From assembly GCA_003517915.1 (NCBI GenBank), contig DOZQ01000250.1, positions 6,917-15,958 of the forward strand: 9,042 bases of DNA, given 5' to 3'. This DNA is from Oscillospiraceae bacterium (GTDB lineage Bacteria > Bacillota > Clostridia > Oscillospirales > Acutalibacteraceae). Positions 1 to 6,688 of the stretch are shown here, piece after piece. The notes under the pieces were generated by a model, which saw only the letters and a list, made by a program, of their open reading frames with translations, was not told the origin of the DNA and searched no databases. Each line of letters begins with the position of its first letter. Within the stretch, counting starts at the first letter, position 1. Both the position numbers and the translations under genes were made by a program.

Positions 1-395
1 CCGGCCTTTTCTAAAAGCCCCACCCTTTTTAAAAGCGCGTCCGCCTTTTCCTCGGCTTCTTCTTTAGTTTGCAGCTTTAAAAGCGTCGGCGCTAAAGTGA
101 TATTCTGTTTAACGGTCAAATGCGGAAACAGGTTAAAATGCTGAAATACCATGCCCATGCGCTGCCGCAGCCTGTCAATGTCGCAGTAGGGCGAATTTAT
201 CTGTTCGCCCTCAAACCATATCTCACCGCTCGTGGGGGTTTCAAGCAGATTTAAACAGCGCAGAAAGGTCGACTTGCCCGAACCCGACGGTCCTACAATA
301 ACAACCTTTTCGCCCTTGGTAATCTCTTCGTTAATTTCCTTTAAAACCTCAAGCGAGCCGTCGAAGGTCTTTGTCAGATTTTTAACGCTTATCAC
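1..395 (-). CDS. Polar amino-acid ABC transporter ATPase, N-terminal part (3' end outside window)
   Basis: This is the cytoplasmic ATP-hydrolysing subunit of an amino-acid importer (GlnQ/HisP/ArtM family). The 131 visible codons start MISVKNLTKTF and contain the Walker A motif GPSGSGKST at residues 35-43 and the Q-loop VFQHFNLFPH with Gln85. The helical domain begins after that, and the signature, Walker B and H-loop lie beyond base 1. I chose the GTG at 393-395 because an AAAGGAGG ribosome binding site lies about 10 nt upstream, inside the end of the permease gene, and translation from there matches the usual N-terminus of the family. The gene overlaps the permease by 14 nt, which suggests translational coupling. 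It is the last visible gene of the lipoprotein-permease-ATPase operon. The family is certain; the exact amino acid carried cannot be read from the sequence. Confidence 0.95.
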   Translation of the reverse strand, partial: MISVKNLTKTFDGSLEVLKEINEEITKGEKVVIVGPSGSGKSTFLRCLNLLETPTSGEIWFEGEQINSPYCDIDRLRQRMGMVFQHFNLFPHLTVKQNITLAPTLLKLQTKEEAEEKADALLKRVGLLEKA

Positions 396-1056
396 TTTGC
401 CGCAGCCTCCTTTCCAGCATGGAAAACAACCGGGTTAATATCCCGGTGACAATCAGGTAAAGAATGGCGGCCGCAATCATCGGAATCCACGGGTCATAGG
501 TCCGTCCCTTGATCAAATCCGCCACCTTGGTAAGGTCGCTGAGCGCTATATAGCCGACGATAGCGGTTTCTTTGATCAGTACGATAAATTCGCTGACGTA
601 GGTAGGCAGAAAGTTTTTTATCGCCTGCGGCATAACCACGCGGATCATGGCCTGCGTTTTATTAAGCCCCAGCGAACGCGCCGCTTCCGCCTGCCCCGCG
701 TCCACCGCCAGAATTCCGCCGCGCATAATCTCGGCGACATAAGCGCTGCTGTTGAGTCCAAACGCTATGGAGGCAATTAAGACGGGCGGCACGGTCGCCC
801 TTGCGAACACGCCGTAATAGATTATGAGAAGCTGCAAAACCATTGGCGTTCCGCGGATAATCGTTATGTAAGCCATTGCGGACCACCGAAAGATTTTCCA
901 TTTTGAAAGCTTGCCAAGACAAAGCACAAGCCCAAATATGGTGCTGAATACTATAGCCAGCAGCGAGATAATAAGCGTAACGCCAAGGCCATCCAGTATG
1001 CTCTGCCACCGATCCTGATAGATCAAATTCTGATAGATTCTGTCCCAGATGGTCAC
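382..1056 (-). CDS. Polar amino-acid ABC transporter permease (HisM/GlnP family)
   Basis: This is the inner-membrane channel subunit of an amino-acid importer, 224 aa, the normal full length for the family. Hydrophobic segments lie at about residues 22-48, 58-82, 90-110, 152-172 and 190-212, giving the usual five-helix HisMQ layout. The family motif RGTP is at 68-71. The EAA loop that contacts the ATPase is well preserved at about 120-146 (GQAEAARSLGLNKTQ, ending MPQA). The start is GTG at 1054-1056 with a purine-rich AGGGGGG site just upstream. The gene follows the binding-lipoprotein gene after 131 bp that hold two hairpins, and it overlaps the start of the ATPase gene. With only one permease gene visible, a homodimeric channel is likely. 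Substrate is unresolved. Confidence 0.95.
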   Translation of the reverse strand: MTIWDRIYQNLIYQDRWQSILDGLGVTLIISLLAIVFSTIFGLVLCLGKLSKWKIFRWSAMAYITIIRGTPMVLQLLIIYYGVFARATVPPVLIASIAFGLNSSAYVAEIMRGGILAVDAGQAEAARSLGLNKTQAMIRVVMPQAIKNFLPTYVSEFIVLIKETAIVGYIALSDLTKVADLIKGRTYDPWIPMIAAAILYLIVTGILTRLFSMLERRLRQSDKR

Positions 1057-1094
1057 CCTGTACCCCCCTTTATTTTGCCGTTATACAAAAAGTG

Positions 1095-1130
1095 AAACTA
1101 CAGCAGACAATTAAGCGCCTGCTGTAGTTT
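1095..1130 (-). terminator. Intercistronic hairpin with weak U-tract between lipoprotein and permease genes
   Basis: The arms AAACTACAGCAG (1095-1106) and CTGCTGTAGTTT (1119-1130) are perfect 12-bp complements around a 12-nt loop. Read on the minus strand the stem is followed by CAC and then TTTTTG, so it may act as a leaky intrinsic terminator. It could equally be an mRNA-stabilising stem. Both roles are common between binding-protein and permease genes, where the binding protein is needed in excess. The distal genes have no obvious promoter of their own here, so full termination is unlikely. Confidence 0.6.
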
Positions 1131-1144
1131 TATTATCTTTTACA

Positions 1145-1165
1145 TTGATCAACTACCTTGATCAA
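1145..1165 (-). repeat. Paired TTGATCAA octamers forming a short hairpin
   Basis: The self-complementary octamer TTGATCAA occurs at 1145-1152 and again at 1158-1165, separated by five bases (CTACC). The pair is at once a direct and an inverted repeat, and in RNA it can form an 8-bp stem with a 5-nt loop. It sits 23 bp after the lipoprotein stop codon, just before the stronger hairpin at 1095-1130. It may protect the 3' end of the lipoprotein transcript or bind a dimeric protein. No U-tract follows, so it is not a terminator by itself. Confidence 0.5.
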
Positions 1166-1187
1166 AAACTGAAAGCCTTAAAAGATT

Positions 1188-1994
1188 TTAATTCCCGCCC
1201 TCGGCGCTTGTTTTTCTCACGATTATAACCTGTGACGCACTGTAGTAAGGATCGGTAAAGTCAACGCTCAGCAGCCTTTCCTCGGTCACGCTCATACCTG
1301 ACATGACTATATCCACCTTGCCGCTGGTCAGCGCAAGAATCAGGCTGTCGAAGTCGGAGCCTACCATTTCAAGCTCTTTACCCATATCATCCGCTATTTC
1401 CTGGCAGATTTCCACGTCAAAACCGATGATCTCGTCCTTTTCACCCATCATTTCAAACGGCGGGAAATCCGGGCTGGTTCCTACCTTAAAAGATTCGGTT
1501 CCCTTAGGCTCATAGGCTGGAAGCTTGCTGGTGTCGGTTCCGGTTATGTACGCTTCAAGAAATGTGTCGTAGGTTCCGTCATCCTGAATGCGTTTAAGTG
1601 TAGCGTTGATTTGATCTACAAGCTCGGTTTCGCCCTTGCGCACCGCAATCGCGTATTCTTCCTCGGTCAAGGGAGTTTCCAAAATCATAAGGTCAGAGTA
1701 ATTCTCGATCAGACGCTTGGCGGGCATCTCATCGATAACAATCGCGTCCAGCCTTTTGTTTTTAAGATCCAGCACCGCATCCGCAGGTGTTTTATAGGAT
1801 TTTACTTCCGCGTCCTTGACATTTTCCGCGTCGCTTACATAGGATTCCCCGGTAGTGCCCTGCTGCACACCGATAATCTTGCCCTCAAGATCCGCAGCAC
1901 CCGAAATAAACACCGTTTCCTCGCTACCGACACAGCCCGCCAGCACAGACAGCATAAGTACCGCCGCCAACACCAAAGCAATTTTCCTTTTCAT
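1188..1994 (-). CDS. Amino-acid-binding lipoprotein of ABC importer, SBP_bac_3 family with permuted halves
   Basis: This is the extracellular ligand-binding subunit, 268 aa. A signal peptide (MKRKIALVLAAVLMLSV) ends in the lipobox LAGC, so Cys21 is the predicted lipid-modified residue. The order of the mature part is unusual. Residues about 34-150 (from DLEGKIIGVQQGTTGE to DGTYDTFLEAYI) match what is normally the C-terminal half. After a linker, residues about 168-261 (FKVGTSPDFPPFE to DFTDPYYSASQVIIVRK) match what is normally the N-terminal half. Expected ligand contacts are present: Thr47/Thr48 and Asp88 in the first part, and Arg240 in TEER, which in this family binds the alpha-carboxylate. 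The ATG at 1992-1994 has a GAGGAG site 7 nt upstream. The gene heads the operon and has its own promoter. Family call is firm; the substrate is an amino acid of unknown identity. Confidence 0.93.
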   Translation of the reverse strand: MKRKIALVLAAVLMLSVLAGCVGSEETVFISGAADLEGKIIGVQQGTTGESYVSDAENVKDAEVKSYKTPADAVLDLKNKRLDAIVIDEMPAKRLIENYSDLMILETPLTEEEYAIAVRKGETELVDQINATLKRIQDDGTYDTFLEAYITGTDTSKLPAYEPKGTESFKVGTSPDFPPFEMMGEKDEIIGFDVEICQEIADDMGKELEMVGSDFDSLILALTSGKVDIVMSGMSVTEERLLSVDFTDPYYSASQVIIVRKTSAEGGN

Positions 1995-2023
1995 TAAAAC
2001 ACTCCTCTTTTCATGTTCAATAT

Positions 2024-2048
2024 ATACAAATAATGTATTAAATGCATT
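2024..2048. promoter_or_regulatory. Candidate operator dyads overlapping the importer transcription start
   Basis: Two small dyads lie next to the -10 box: ATACA-AATAA-TGTAT at 2024-2038 and the palindrome AATGCATT at 2041-2048. The stretch TGTATTAAATGCAT (2034-2047) also resembles, loosely, an arginine-repressor half-site pair. The DNA is very AT-rich, so such dyads arise easily by chance. The position at the transcription start is what makes them worth listing. Confidence 0.25.
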
Positions 2049-2075
2049 TATAATTATAACCTATTATTCTGTCAA
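2047..2075 (-). promoter_or_regulatory. Predicted sigma-A-type promoter of the amino-acid importer operon
   Basis: On the minus strand a consensus -35 box TTGACA (2070-2075) is followed by a 17-nt spacer and the -10 box TATAAA (2047-2052). Transcription would begin near 2040, about 45 nt before the lipoprotein ATG. The -35 lies only about 30 nt after the stop codon of the upstream 449-aa gene. I saw no convincing terminator in between, so some readthrough from that gene is possible. Confidence 0.7.
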
Positions 2076-2106
2076 AATCAATAATTTTCTTGCAAAAACA
2101 AGTCTG

Positions 2107-3456
2107 TCAGGCCGTAAACCTTTTACCCTTTGTATTTTTACTCATGTCCTCGCCAGTTTCGTCCTTCTTTTCGTCCTTCTCCTTTTGAGAACGCTCAAGA
2201 TTCATACGCGCGTTTGCAAGCATGAGCTTAATGCGGTTTTCCTGGTTTATGCGGGTGGCGCCCGGATCATAGTCCACCGCGACTATATTAGACTGGGCAT
2301 GATTTTTCTTTATTGCCCTTATCATGCCCTTGCCAACAACGTGATTCGGCAGGCATCCGAACGGCTGTGTGCACACTATGTCGGTGATTCCGTCTTCTAT
2401 AAGCTCAAGCATCTCACCGGTAAGCAGCCATCCCTCGCCCATTTTATTGCCGTAGCCTAAATATCCCGCTACTTTTTCCTTTATGGACTCAAACGTACCC
2501 GGCGCACGGAAACTTGGATATTTTTTTACCGCCGCTATAAGCTCCCTCTGCCGGTTTTCCACATATTTTTGGAGCAGACCCGCGACAAATCGCTTGAGCG
2601 GATTCCCGCCGTACAACTCGACATCGACAGCACGATTGTTTATTTTAAATATAATAAAATCCAAAAGCCCCGGAACGACCGGCTCACAGTCCTCCGACAG
2701 CAGAAAATCCTCAAGGTTGTTGTTGCCCAGCGGCGCGAACTTCACATAAATTTCGCCCACTATGCCGACCCGTACCTTAGGCGTTTTAAGCACTTCTATT
2801 GACGCAAAATCCGCGACGATTAAGTCGAGATTTTTCCTGAACCTGCCGGCGTTTAAGTTTTTAAAGGATTTAAATTCCTCGGTCAGCCTTACCATCCATT
2901 TTTCCGACATTTCATCCGACACGCCGCCCTTTGTCTCATAGGGGCGGCACTGGTTGGCCAAAAGCACGATGATATCACCGTAAACCATAGCAAATATAAG
3001 GCTTAAAAGCAGCCTCAGATTGAGTTTAAAGCCCGGATTTTTATCCAGCCCCGAAAGGTTGAGCGAGATAACCGGCACAAATTCCAGCCCCGCCTTTGTA
3101 AGGGCCTTGCGCAGCAGGTAGATGTAATTGGACGCCCGACAGCCGCCGCCGGTCTGGGTGATGATAAGCGCTATTTTATGCGGATCGTATTTCCCCGACT
3201 GAACCGCCTCAATCAGCTGTCCTATCACCAGCAGCGCCGGATAGCACGTATCGTTATGCACATACTTAAGCCCGGTGTCCACAATCCCCCGGTGATTGCT
3301 GGTAAGCATATCCATTTTATAGCCCTCGGATTCAAAGCACCGCTTCATCATTGTAAAATGAATAGGAAGCATCTGCGGCATGAGTATTGTATACTCCTTT
3401 TTCATTTCCTTCGTGAAAAGCAGCCGCCCGCCGCCATCGTATATAAGCTCCGCCAT
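2107..3456 (-). CDS. 2-hydroxyacyl-CoA dehydratase-like (HgdB/BcrB-type) protein, partner of the activase gene
   Basis: This 449-aa protein corresponds to the C-terminal part of the large activase/dehydratase fusion proteins of anaerobes. By family it should hold an iron-sulfur site that receives electrons from the ATP-driven activase; its substrate is unknown. Cysteines sit in conserved-looking motifs: NDTCYP (Cys71), TGGGCRASNY (Cys106), NQCRPYE (Cys170) and CTQPFGCLPNHV (Cys362, Cys368). The last 30 or so residues are highly charged (Lys, Glu, Asp) and probably disordered. The ATG at 3454-3456 has a GGAG site 8 nt upstream. The gene lies 270 bp downstream of the activase gene on the same strand, with a possible promoter between them. 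The name 2-hydroxyglutaryl-CoA dehydratase would be over-specific, because no separate HgdA/HgdB pair or CoA-transferase gene is visible. Confidence 0.85.
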   Translation of the reverse strand: MAELIYDGGGRLLFTKEMKKEYTILMPQMLPIHFTMMKRCFESEGYKMDMLTSNHRGIVDTGLKYVHNDTCYPALLVIGQLIEAVQSGKYDPHKIALIITQTGGGCRASNYIYLLRKALTKAGLEFVPVISLNLSGLDKNPGFKLNLRLLLSLIFAMVYGDIIVLLANQCRPYETKGGVSDEMSEKWMVRLTEEFKSFKNLNAGRFRKNLDLIVADFASIEVLKTPKVRVGIVGEIYVKFAPLGNNNLEDFLLSEDCEPVVPGLLDFIIFKINNRAVDVELYGGNPLKRFVAGLLQKYVENRQRELIAAVKKYPSFRAPGTFESIKEKVAGYLGYGNKMGEGWLLTGEMLELIEDGITDIVCTQPFGCLPNHVVGKGMIRAIKKNHAQSNIVAVDYDPGATRINQENRIKLMLANARMNLERSQKEKDEKKDETGEDMSKNTKGKRFTA

Positions 3457-3524
3457 TTATTTTGCTCCATTCCGCCGCCGCAGCGGCAAATACATTGAAA
3501 CGTACATACAATTACATATTTGTG

Positions 3525-3546
3525 ATTATATGCAACACATGTGTTG
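3525..3546 (-). promoter_or_regulatory. Candidate regulated promoter: consensus -10 beside a 14-bp palindrome
   Basis: On the minus strand a perfect TATAAT (3525-3530) lies 2 bp after the perfect palindrome CAACACATGTGTTG (3533-3546). The palindrome would fill most of the spacer, and no recognisable -35 box precedes it. This layout suits a promoter needing an activator, or one blocked by a repressor. Transcription would start near 3518, about 60 nt before the ATG of the 449-aa gene. Confidence 0.4.
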
Positions 3547-3685
3547 TGCCGGATTTCAGTCTGTTTCTTTTTTATAGTTGCCGAACTTGAAAACAGCACA
3601 GGATTTGCGAGGATATTTTTCGCCCCGCTAGGCGGAGGCGTGCGTCACATGCAGATATTCCGTACGACAACAACAAAGCGCGGCG

Positions 3686-3714
3686 AAAAACAGGCCGCAA
3701 AGACAAGCCTTTTT
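3686..3714 (-). terminator. Weak candidate terminator after the activase gene
   Basis: On the minus strand, about 12 nt after the activase stop codon, AGGCT and GGCCT can pair (five pairs including one G-U) and are followed directly by GTTTTTC. The stem is short and the loop about nine bases, so termination would be partial. An alternative stem GCGGC/GCCGC at 3680-3698 overlaps it. Confidence 0.25.
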
Positions 3715-3726
3715 CAGGTTCGGTGA

Positions 3727-6636
3727 CTATATCTCCGACGCGGCCAAAAGGCTTCTTATGCGTATCTTAACCGCGCCCAAATTATATATCTCGTCGATTT
3801 TCAGTTGGGTATAAAGCTTGCCCGAGCGCTCAAGTATCTCCCTTGTCTCGTCGCCGGTGATAGCGTCGATTCCGCAGCCGAAGGATACAAGCTGCACAAG
3901 CTGCATATCCTCCTGTCCCGCCACATACTCCGCCGCCCGGTACAGTCTCGAGTGATATGTCCACTGGTTGAGCACCTTGAATTTGCCTCCTGCCGCGTGA
4001 TGAAATACGCTGTCCTCACTGAGCACGCATATGCCGAATGATGTGATCATCGAGTCAATTCCGTGGTTTATCTCGGGATCTATGTGATAAGGCCGCCCCG
4101 CGAGCACTATCATCGGCAGGCCGCGCTCTCTGGCGTATTTTACAATCCGTTCGCCCTCGTCTCTTATATCTTTTTCATACCGCTCATACGCCGCATAGGC
4201 TTTTTCCGCAGCCGAACGCACTTCACGCTCTGGTACATTGAACTCGCCGCCAAAATACTCGGCTGCTTTTTTTATGAAATCCTTTCGCCGGTGAAGCCCG
4301 AAATACGGCATTAAAAACTTTGCCCCGTGCAGCCGGTCGACATTGGCGGCCAAAAGCTCGGGATAATAGGCGACGACCGGACAGTTGTAATGGTTGTCGC
4401 TGTTCCCCTCGTCGAAATTATAGGGCATGCAGGGATAAAAAATCGTTTCGATTCCCATATCCAAAAGCGCCTCTATATGCCCGTGCAACAGCTTTGCGGG
4501 ATAACAGACCGTATCGGACGGAATGGTGTACTGCCCCATAACATAAATTTTTCGGTTGGATTCGGGCGACAGCACAACCTCAAAGCCCAGTTCGGTAAAA
4601 AACGCGTGCCAAAACGGCAGGTTTTCATACATGTTAAGCCCCATCGGAATACCTATTTTGCCGCGCTTGCCCGCTATGCCCGCAAGCCCGCGCAGCTTAT
4701 CATATTTGTATTTATAAAGGTTGGGCAAAGAGACTTTCTTTTTCTTGCCCGCTCCCCGCTCACACCGGTTGCCGGAGATGAATTTTCGTCCCCCCGCAAA
4801 CTCGTTGACCGTAAGGCTGCACCGGTTTGTGCACAGCTTGCAGACCGCCGGCCGGGCCGAGTGGGTAAACGCGGCAAGCGCGTCCGGCCCGATAAGCGAC
4901 GGCTCCTTTACTCCCGCGTCCTTTGCGGCGAGTGCCGCGCCGAACGCACCCATGATCCCGGCGATAGCGGGACGCACGACATTCATGCCAAGCTCCCTTT
5001 CAAAGCTGCGAAGCACCGCGTCGTTTAGGAAGGTACCACCCTGCACGACGATATTTTCGCCGAGCTCTTCGGCTCTGGCCGCGCGTATTACCTTATATAT
5101 GGCGTTTTTCACAATGCTTATCGAAAGCCCCGCCGATATGTCCTCTACGCCGGCTCCGTCCTTCTGCGCCTGCTTGACCGACGAATTCATAAACACGGTG
5201 CAGCGTGAGCCCAAGTCGACCGCACGCCTAGCGAACAGGCCGAGCTTCGCGAACTCCGCGACCTCATAGCCAAGAGCCTTCGCAAATGTCTCGACAAACG
5301 ACCCGCAGCCGGAGGAGCATGCCTCGTTGAGCATAATGCTGTCCACCGCGCCGTTTCTTATCTTGAAGCATTTCATATCCTGCCCGCCGATATCCAAAAT
5401 AAAATCGACGTTTTTATTGAAATGCCTTGCGGCCGAAAAATGCGCCACCGTCTCGACCAGCCCGATATCCACCTGAAAGGCGTTTTTTATAAGCTCCTCA
5501 CCGTAACCGGTCACACCACTGCCTTTTATTTTTATATGCTCCCCGCATATCTCATGTATCTTTTTAAGCTGCTCTAGAACCACCGCTATAGGATTACCCA
5601 AATTCGGAGCATAATACGAATAAAGTATTTTACCGTCAGACGTTATAAGCGCAAGCTTGGTCGTTGTGGAGCCCGCATCGATACCCAAATAAGCATCGCC
5701 GATATAGTCTTTGGGATCGACGCGCGGCGCATCGGCCTGGACGTGACGTGCGGTAAACTCCGCGTAATCATCCTTTGACTTAAACAGCGGCGGCAGCGTT
5801 CCCACCGTCCCGGTCTGATCCATGGCGTTTTCAAGCAGTTCGACTACATCGTCAAAGAGCCTCGGCTGTAGATTTCCGGCGTAAAGCGCCGCACCGATAC
5901 CGACAAAGCAGTCGCCGTCTTCAGGAAACACCGCGTGCTCCTCATCCAGCTTAAGTGTTTTTACAAACCGGTCGCGCAGTCCTTTTATGAAAAACAGGGG
6001 GCCGCCCAAAAACATGACCCTGCCCGCAATCTTTCTGCCCTGCGCAAGCCCCGCTACCGTCTGGTCGACCACTGCCTGCAAGATCGAGGCGGCGATATCC
6101 TCTTTTCTGGCCCCCTGGTTTAGCAGCGGCTGGATATCGGACTTCGCGAATACGCCGCAGCGCGACGCAATTGAGTAAATTTTTTCGTGTCGGGCGCTTA
6201 GCTCATCCAGCTCAGGCACCGTGATATTGAGAAGGGTGGCCATCTGGTCGATAAAAGAACCCGTGCCGCCGGCGCAGGAGCCGTTCATCCTCTCCTCCAG
6301 ACCCCCGGTAAAAAAGATGATCTTGGCATCCTCCCCGCCAAGCTCAATCACTGCGTCGGTGTCCGGATAAAAGCGTTCCACCGCCCCCGCCGTCGCAAAT
6401 ACCTCCTGCACAAAATCCAGCCCGCTGGCCTTTGATACACCAAGCCCCGCCGAGCCGGTGAGCGCAACCTGCACCTCCTTGCCGGCGCATACAGGGGTAA
6501 GAGCCTTCAAAAGCTCAGCGGCTTTTTCCCTTACTCTGGAAAAATGCCGCTCGTAGGATTTATGCAAAATTTTATCATTATCATCCAGCAGCACTACCTT
6601 AACGGTAGTTGATCCGATGTCAATTCCGATTCTCAA
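3727..6636 (-). CDS. Tandem acyl-CoA dehydratase activase with DUF2229-type region
   Basis: This 969-aa protein should be an ATP-driven electron donor of the HgdC/BadF/BcrA type. Module 1 (about 2-260) has the phosphate loop GIDIGSTT (4-11), Cys121 in NGSCAGGTGSF and Cys160 in SRCGVFAKSD. Module 2 (about 316-575) has GIDAGSTT (318-325), Cys440 in NEACSSGCGSF and Cys479 in SRCTVF. Each cysteine pair is 39 residues apart, as in the cluster ligands of HgdC. A CxxCxxxC plus Cys motif follows (599, 602, 606, 625), then a DUF2229-type region (KIGIPMGLNMYENLPFW, TIPSDTVCYPAKL, DNHYNCPVV) and the start of a dehydratase-like part (GRPYHIDPEINHG, SFGCGIDA). I chose TTG at 6634-6636: GGAGGG lies 7 nt upstream, and RIGIDIGSTT follows at once. 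The in-frame TTG at 6666 would place that site inside the gene. In many relatives this protein and the 449-aa protein are one chain. Confidence 0.88.
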   Translation of the reverse strand: MRIGIDIGSTTVKVVLLDDNDKILHKSYERHFSRVREKAAELLKALTPVCAGKEVQVALTGSAGLGVSKASGLDFVQEVFATAGAVERFYPDTDAVIELGGEDAKIIFFTGGLEERMNGSCAGGTGSFIDQMATLLNITVPELDELSARHEKIYSIASRCGVFAKSDIQPLLNQGARKEDIAASILQAVVDQTVAGLAQGRKIAGRVMFLGGPLFFIKGLRDRFVKTLKLDEEHAVFPEDGDCFVGIGAALYAGNLQPRLFDDVVELLENAMDQTGTVGTLPPLFKSKDDYAEFTARHVQADAPRVDPKDYIGDAYLGIDAGSTTTKLALITSDGKILYSYYAPNLGNPIAVVLEQLKKIHEICGEHIKIKGSGVTGYGEELIKNAFQVDIGLVETVAHFSAARHFNKNVDFILDIGGQDMKCFKIRNGAVDSIMLNEACSSGCGSFVETFAKALGYEVAEFAKLGLFARRAVDLGSRCTVFMNSSVKQAQKDGAGVEDISAGLSISIVKNAIYKVIRAARAEELGENIVVQGGTFLNDAVLRSFERELGMNVVRPAIAGIMGAFGAALAAKDAGVKEPSLIGPDALAAFTHSARPAVCKLCTNRCSLTVNEFAGGRKFISGNRCERGAGKKKKVSLPNLYKYKYDKLRGLAGIAGKRGKIGIPMGLNMYENLPFWHAFFTELGFEVVLSPESNRKIYVMGQYTIPSDTVCYPAKLLHGHIEALLDMGIETIFYPCMPYNFDEGNSDNHYNCPVVAYYPELLAANVDRLHGAKFLMPYFGLHRRKDFIKKAAEYFGGEFNVPEREVRSAAEKAYAAYERYEKDIRDEGERIVKYARERGLPMIVLAGRPYHIDPEINHGIDSMITSFGICVLSEDSVFHHAAGGKFKVLNQWTYHSRLYRAAEYVAGQEDMQLVQLVSFGCGIDAITGDETREILERSGKLYTQLKIDEIYNLGAVKIRIRSLLAASEI

Positions 6637-6688
6637 TAAAAAGCCCTCCAAAAAGCAAAAAAACAATAATACGAAATACCATGATGAT

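Noticed and set aside
1855..2460. A 201-codon plus-strand frame spanning the lipoprotein start, its promoter and the end of the 449-aa gene.
   Set aside because: It runs antisense through two well-supported genes and a promoter, and the protein has no recognisable domain.
3402..3599. A 65-codon minus-strand frame covering the gap before the 449-aa gene.
   Set aside because: It starts at a GTG without a ribosome binding site, overlaps the start of the 449-aa gene in another frame, and its product is Cys-rich without a recognisable motif.
3621..3640. GC-rich hairpin (8-bp stem with one bulge, loop CTA) in the gap between the two activase-system genes, considered as a terminator.
   Set aside because: On the minus strand it is followed by AAAAATATCC rather than a T-run, and on the plus strand there is no gene to terminate and no T-run either.
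3457..3726. The two-gene activase/dehydratase arrangement as a frameshifted pseudogene of a single fused gene.
   Set aside because: The gap is 270 bp without recognisable remnant coding, both products have complete motifs, and the downstream gene has its own start codon and ribosome binding site.
4327..5028. A 233-codon open frame on the plus strand inside the activase gene.
   Set aside because: It is an antisense shadow of a clearly recognisable coding region; its translation shows no family resemblance and no ribosome binding site was evident.
6637..6666. Longer start (TTG at 6664-6666) for the activase gene, giving 979 aa.
   Set aside because: It would place the GGAGGG ribosome binding site inside the coding region and add ten residues (ending LEGFL) that the family does not have; TTG at 6634-6636 is correctly spaced from that site.
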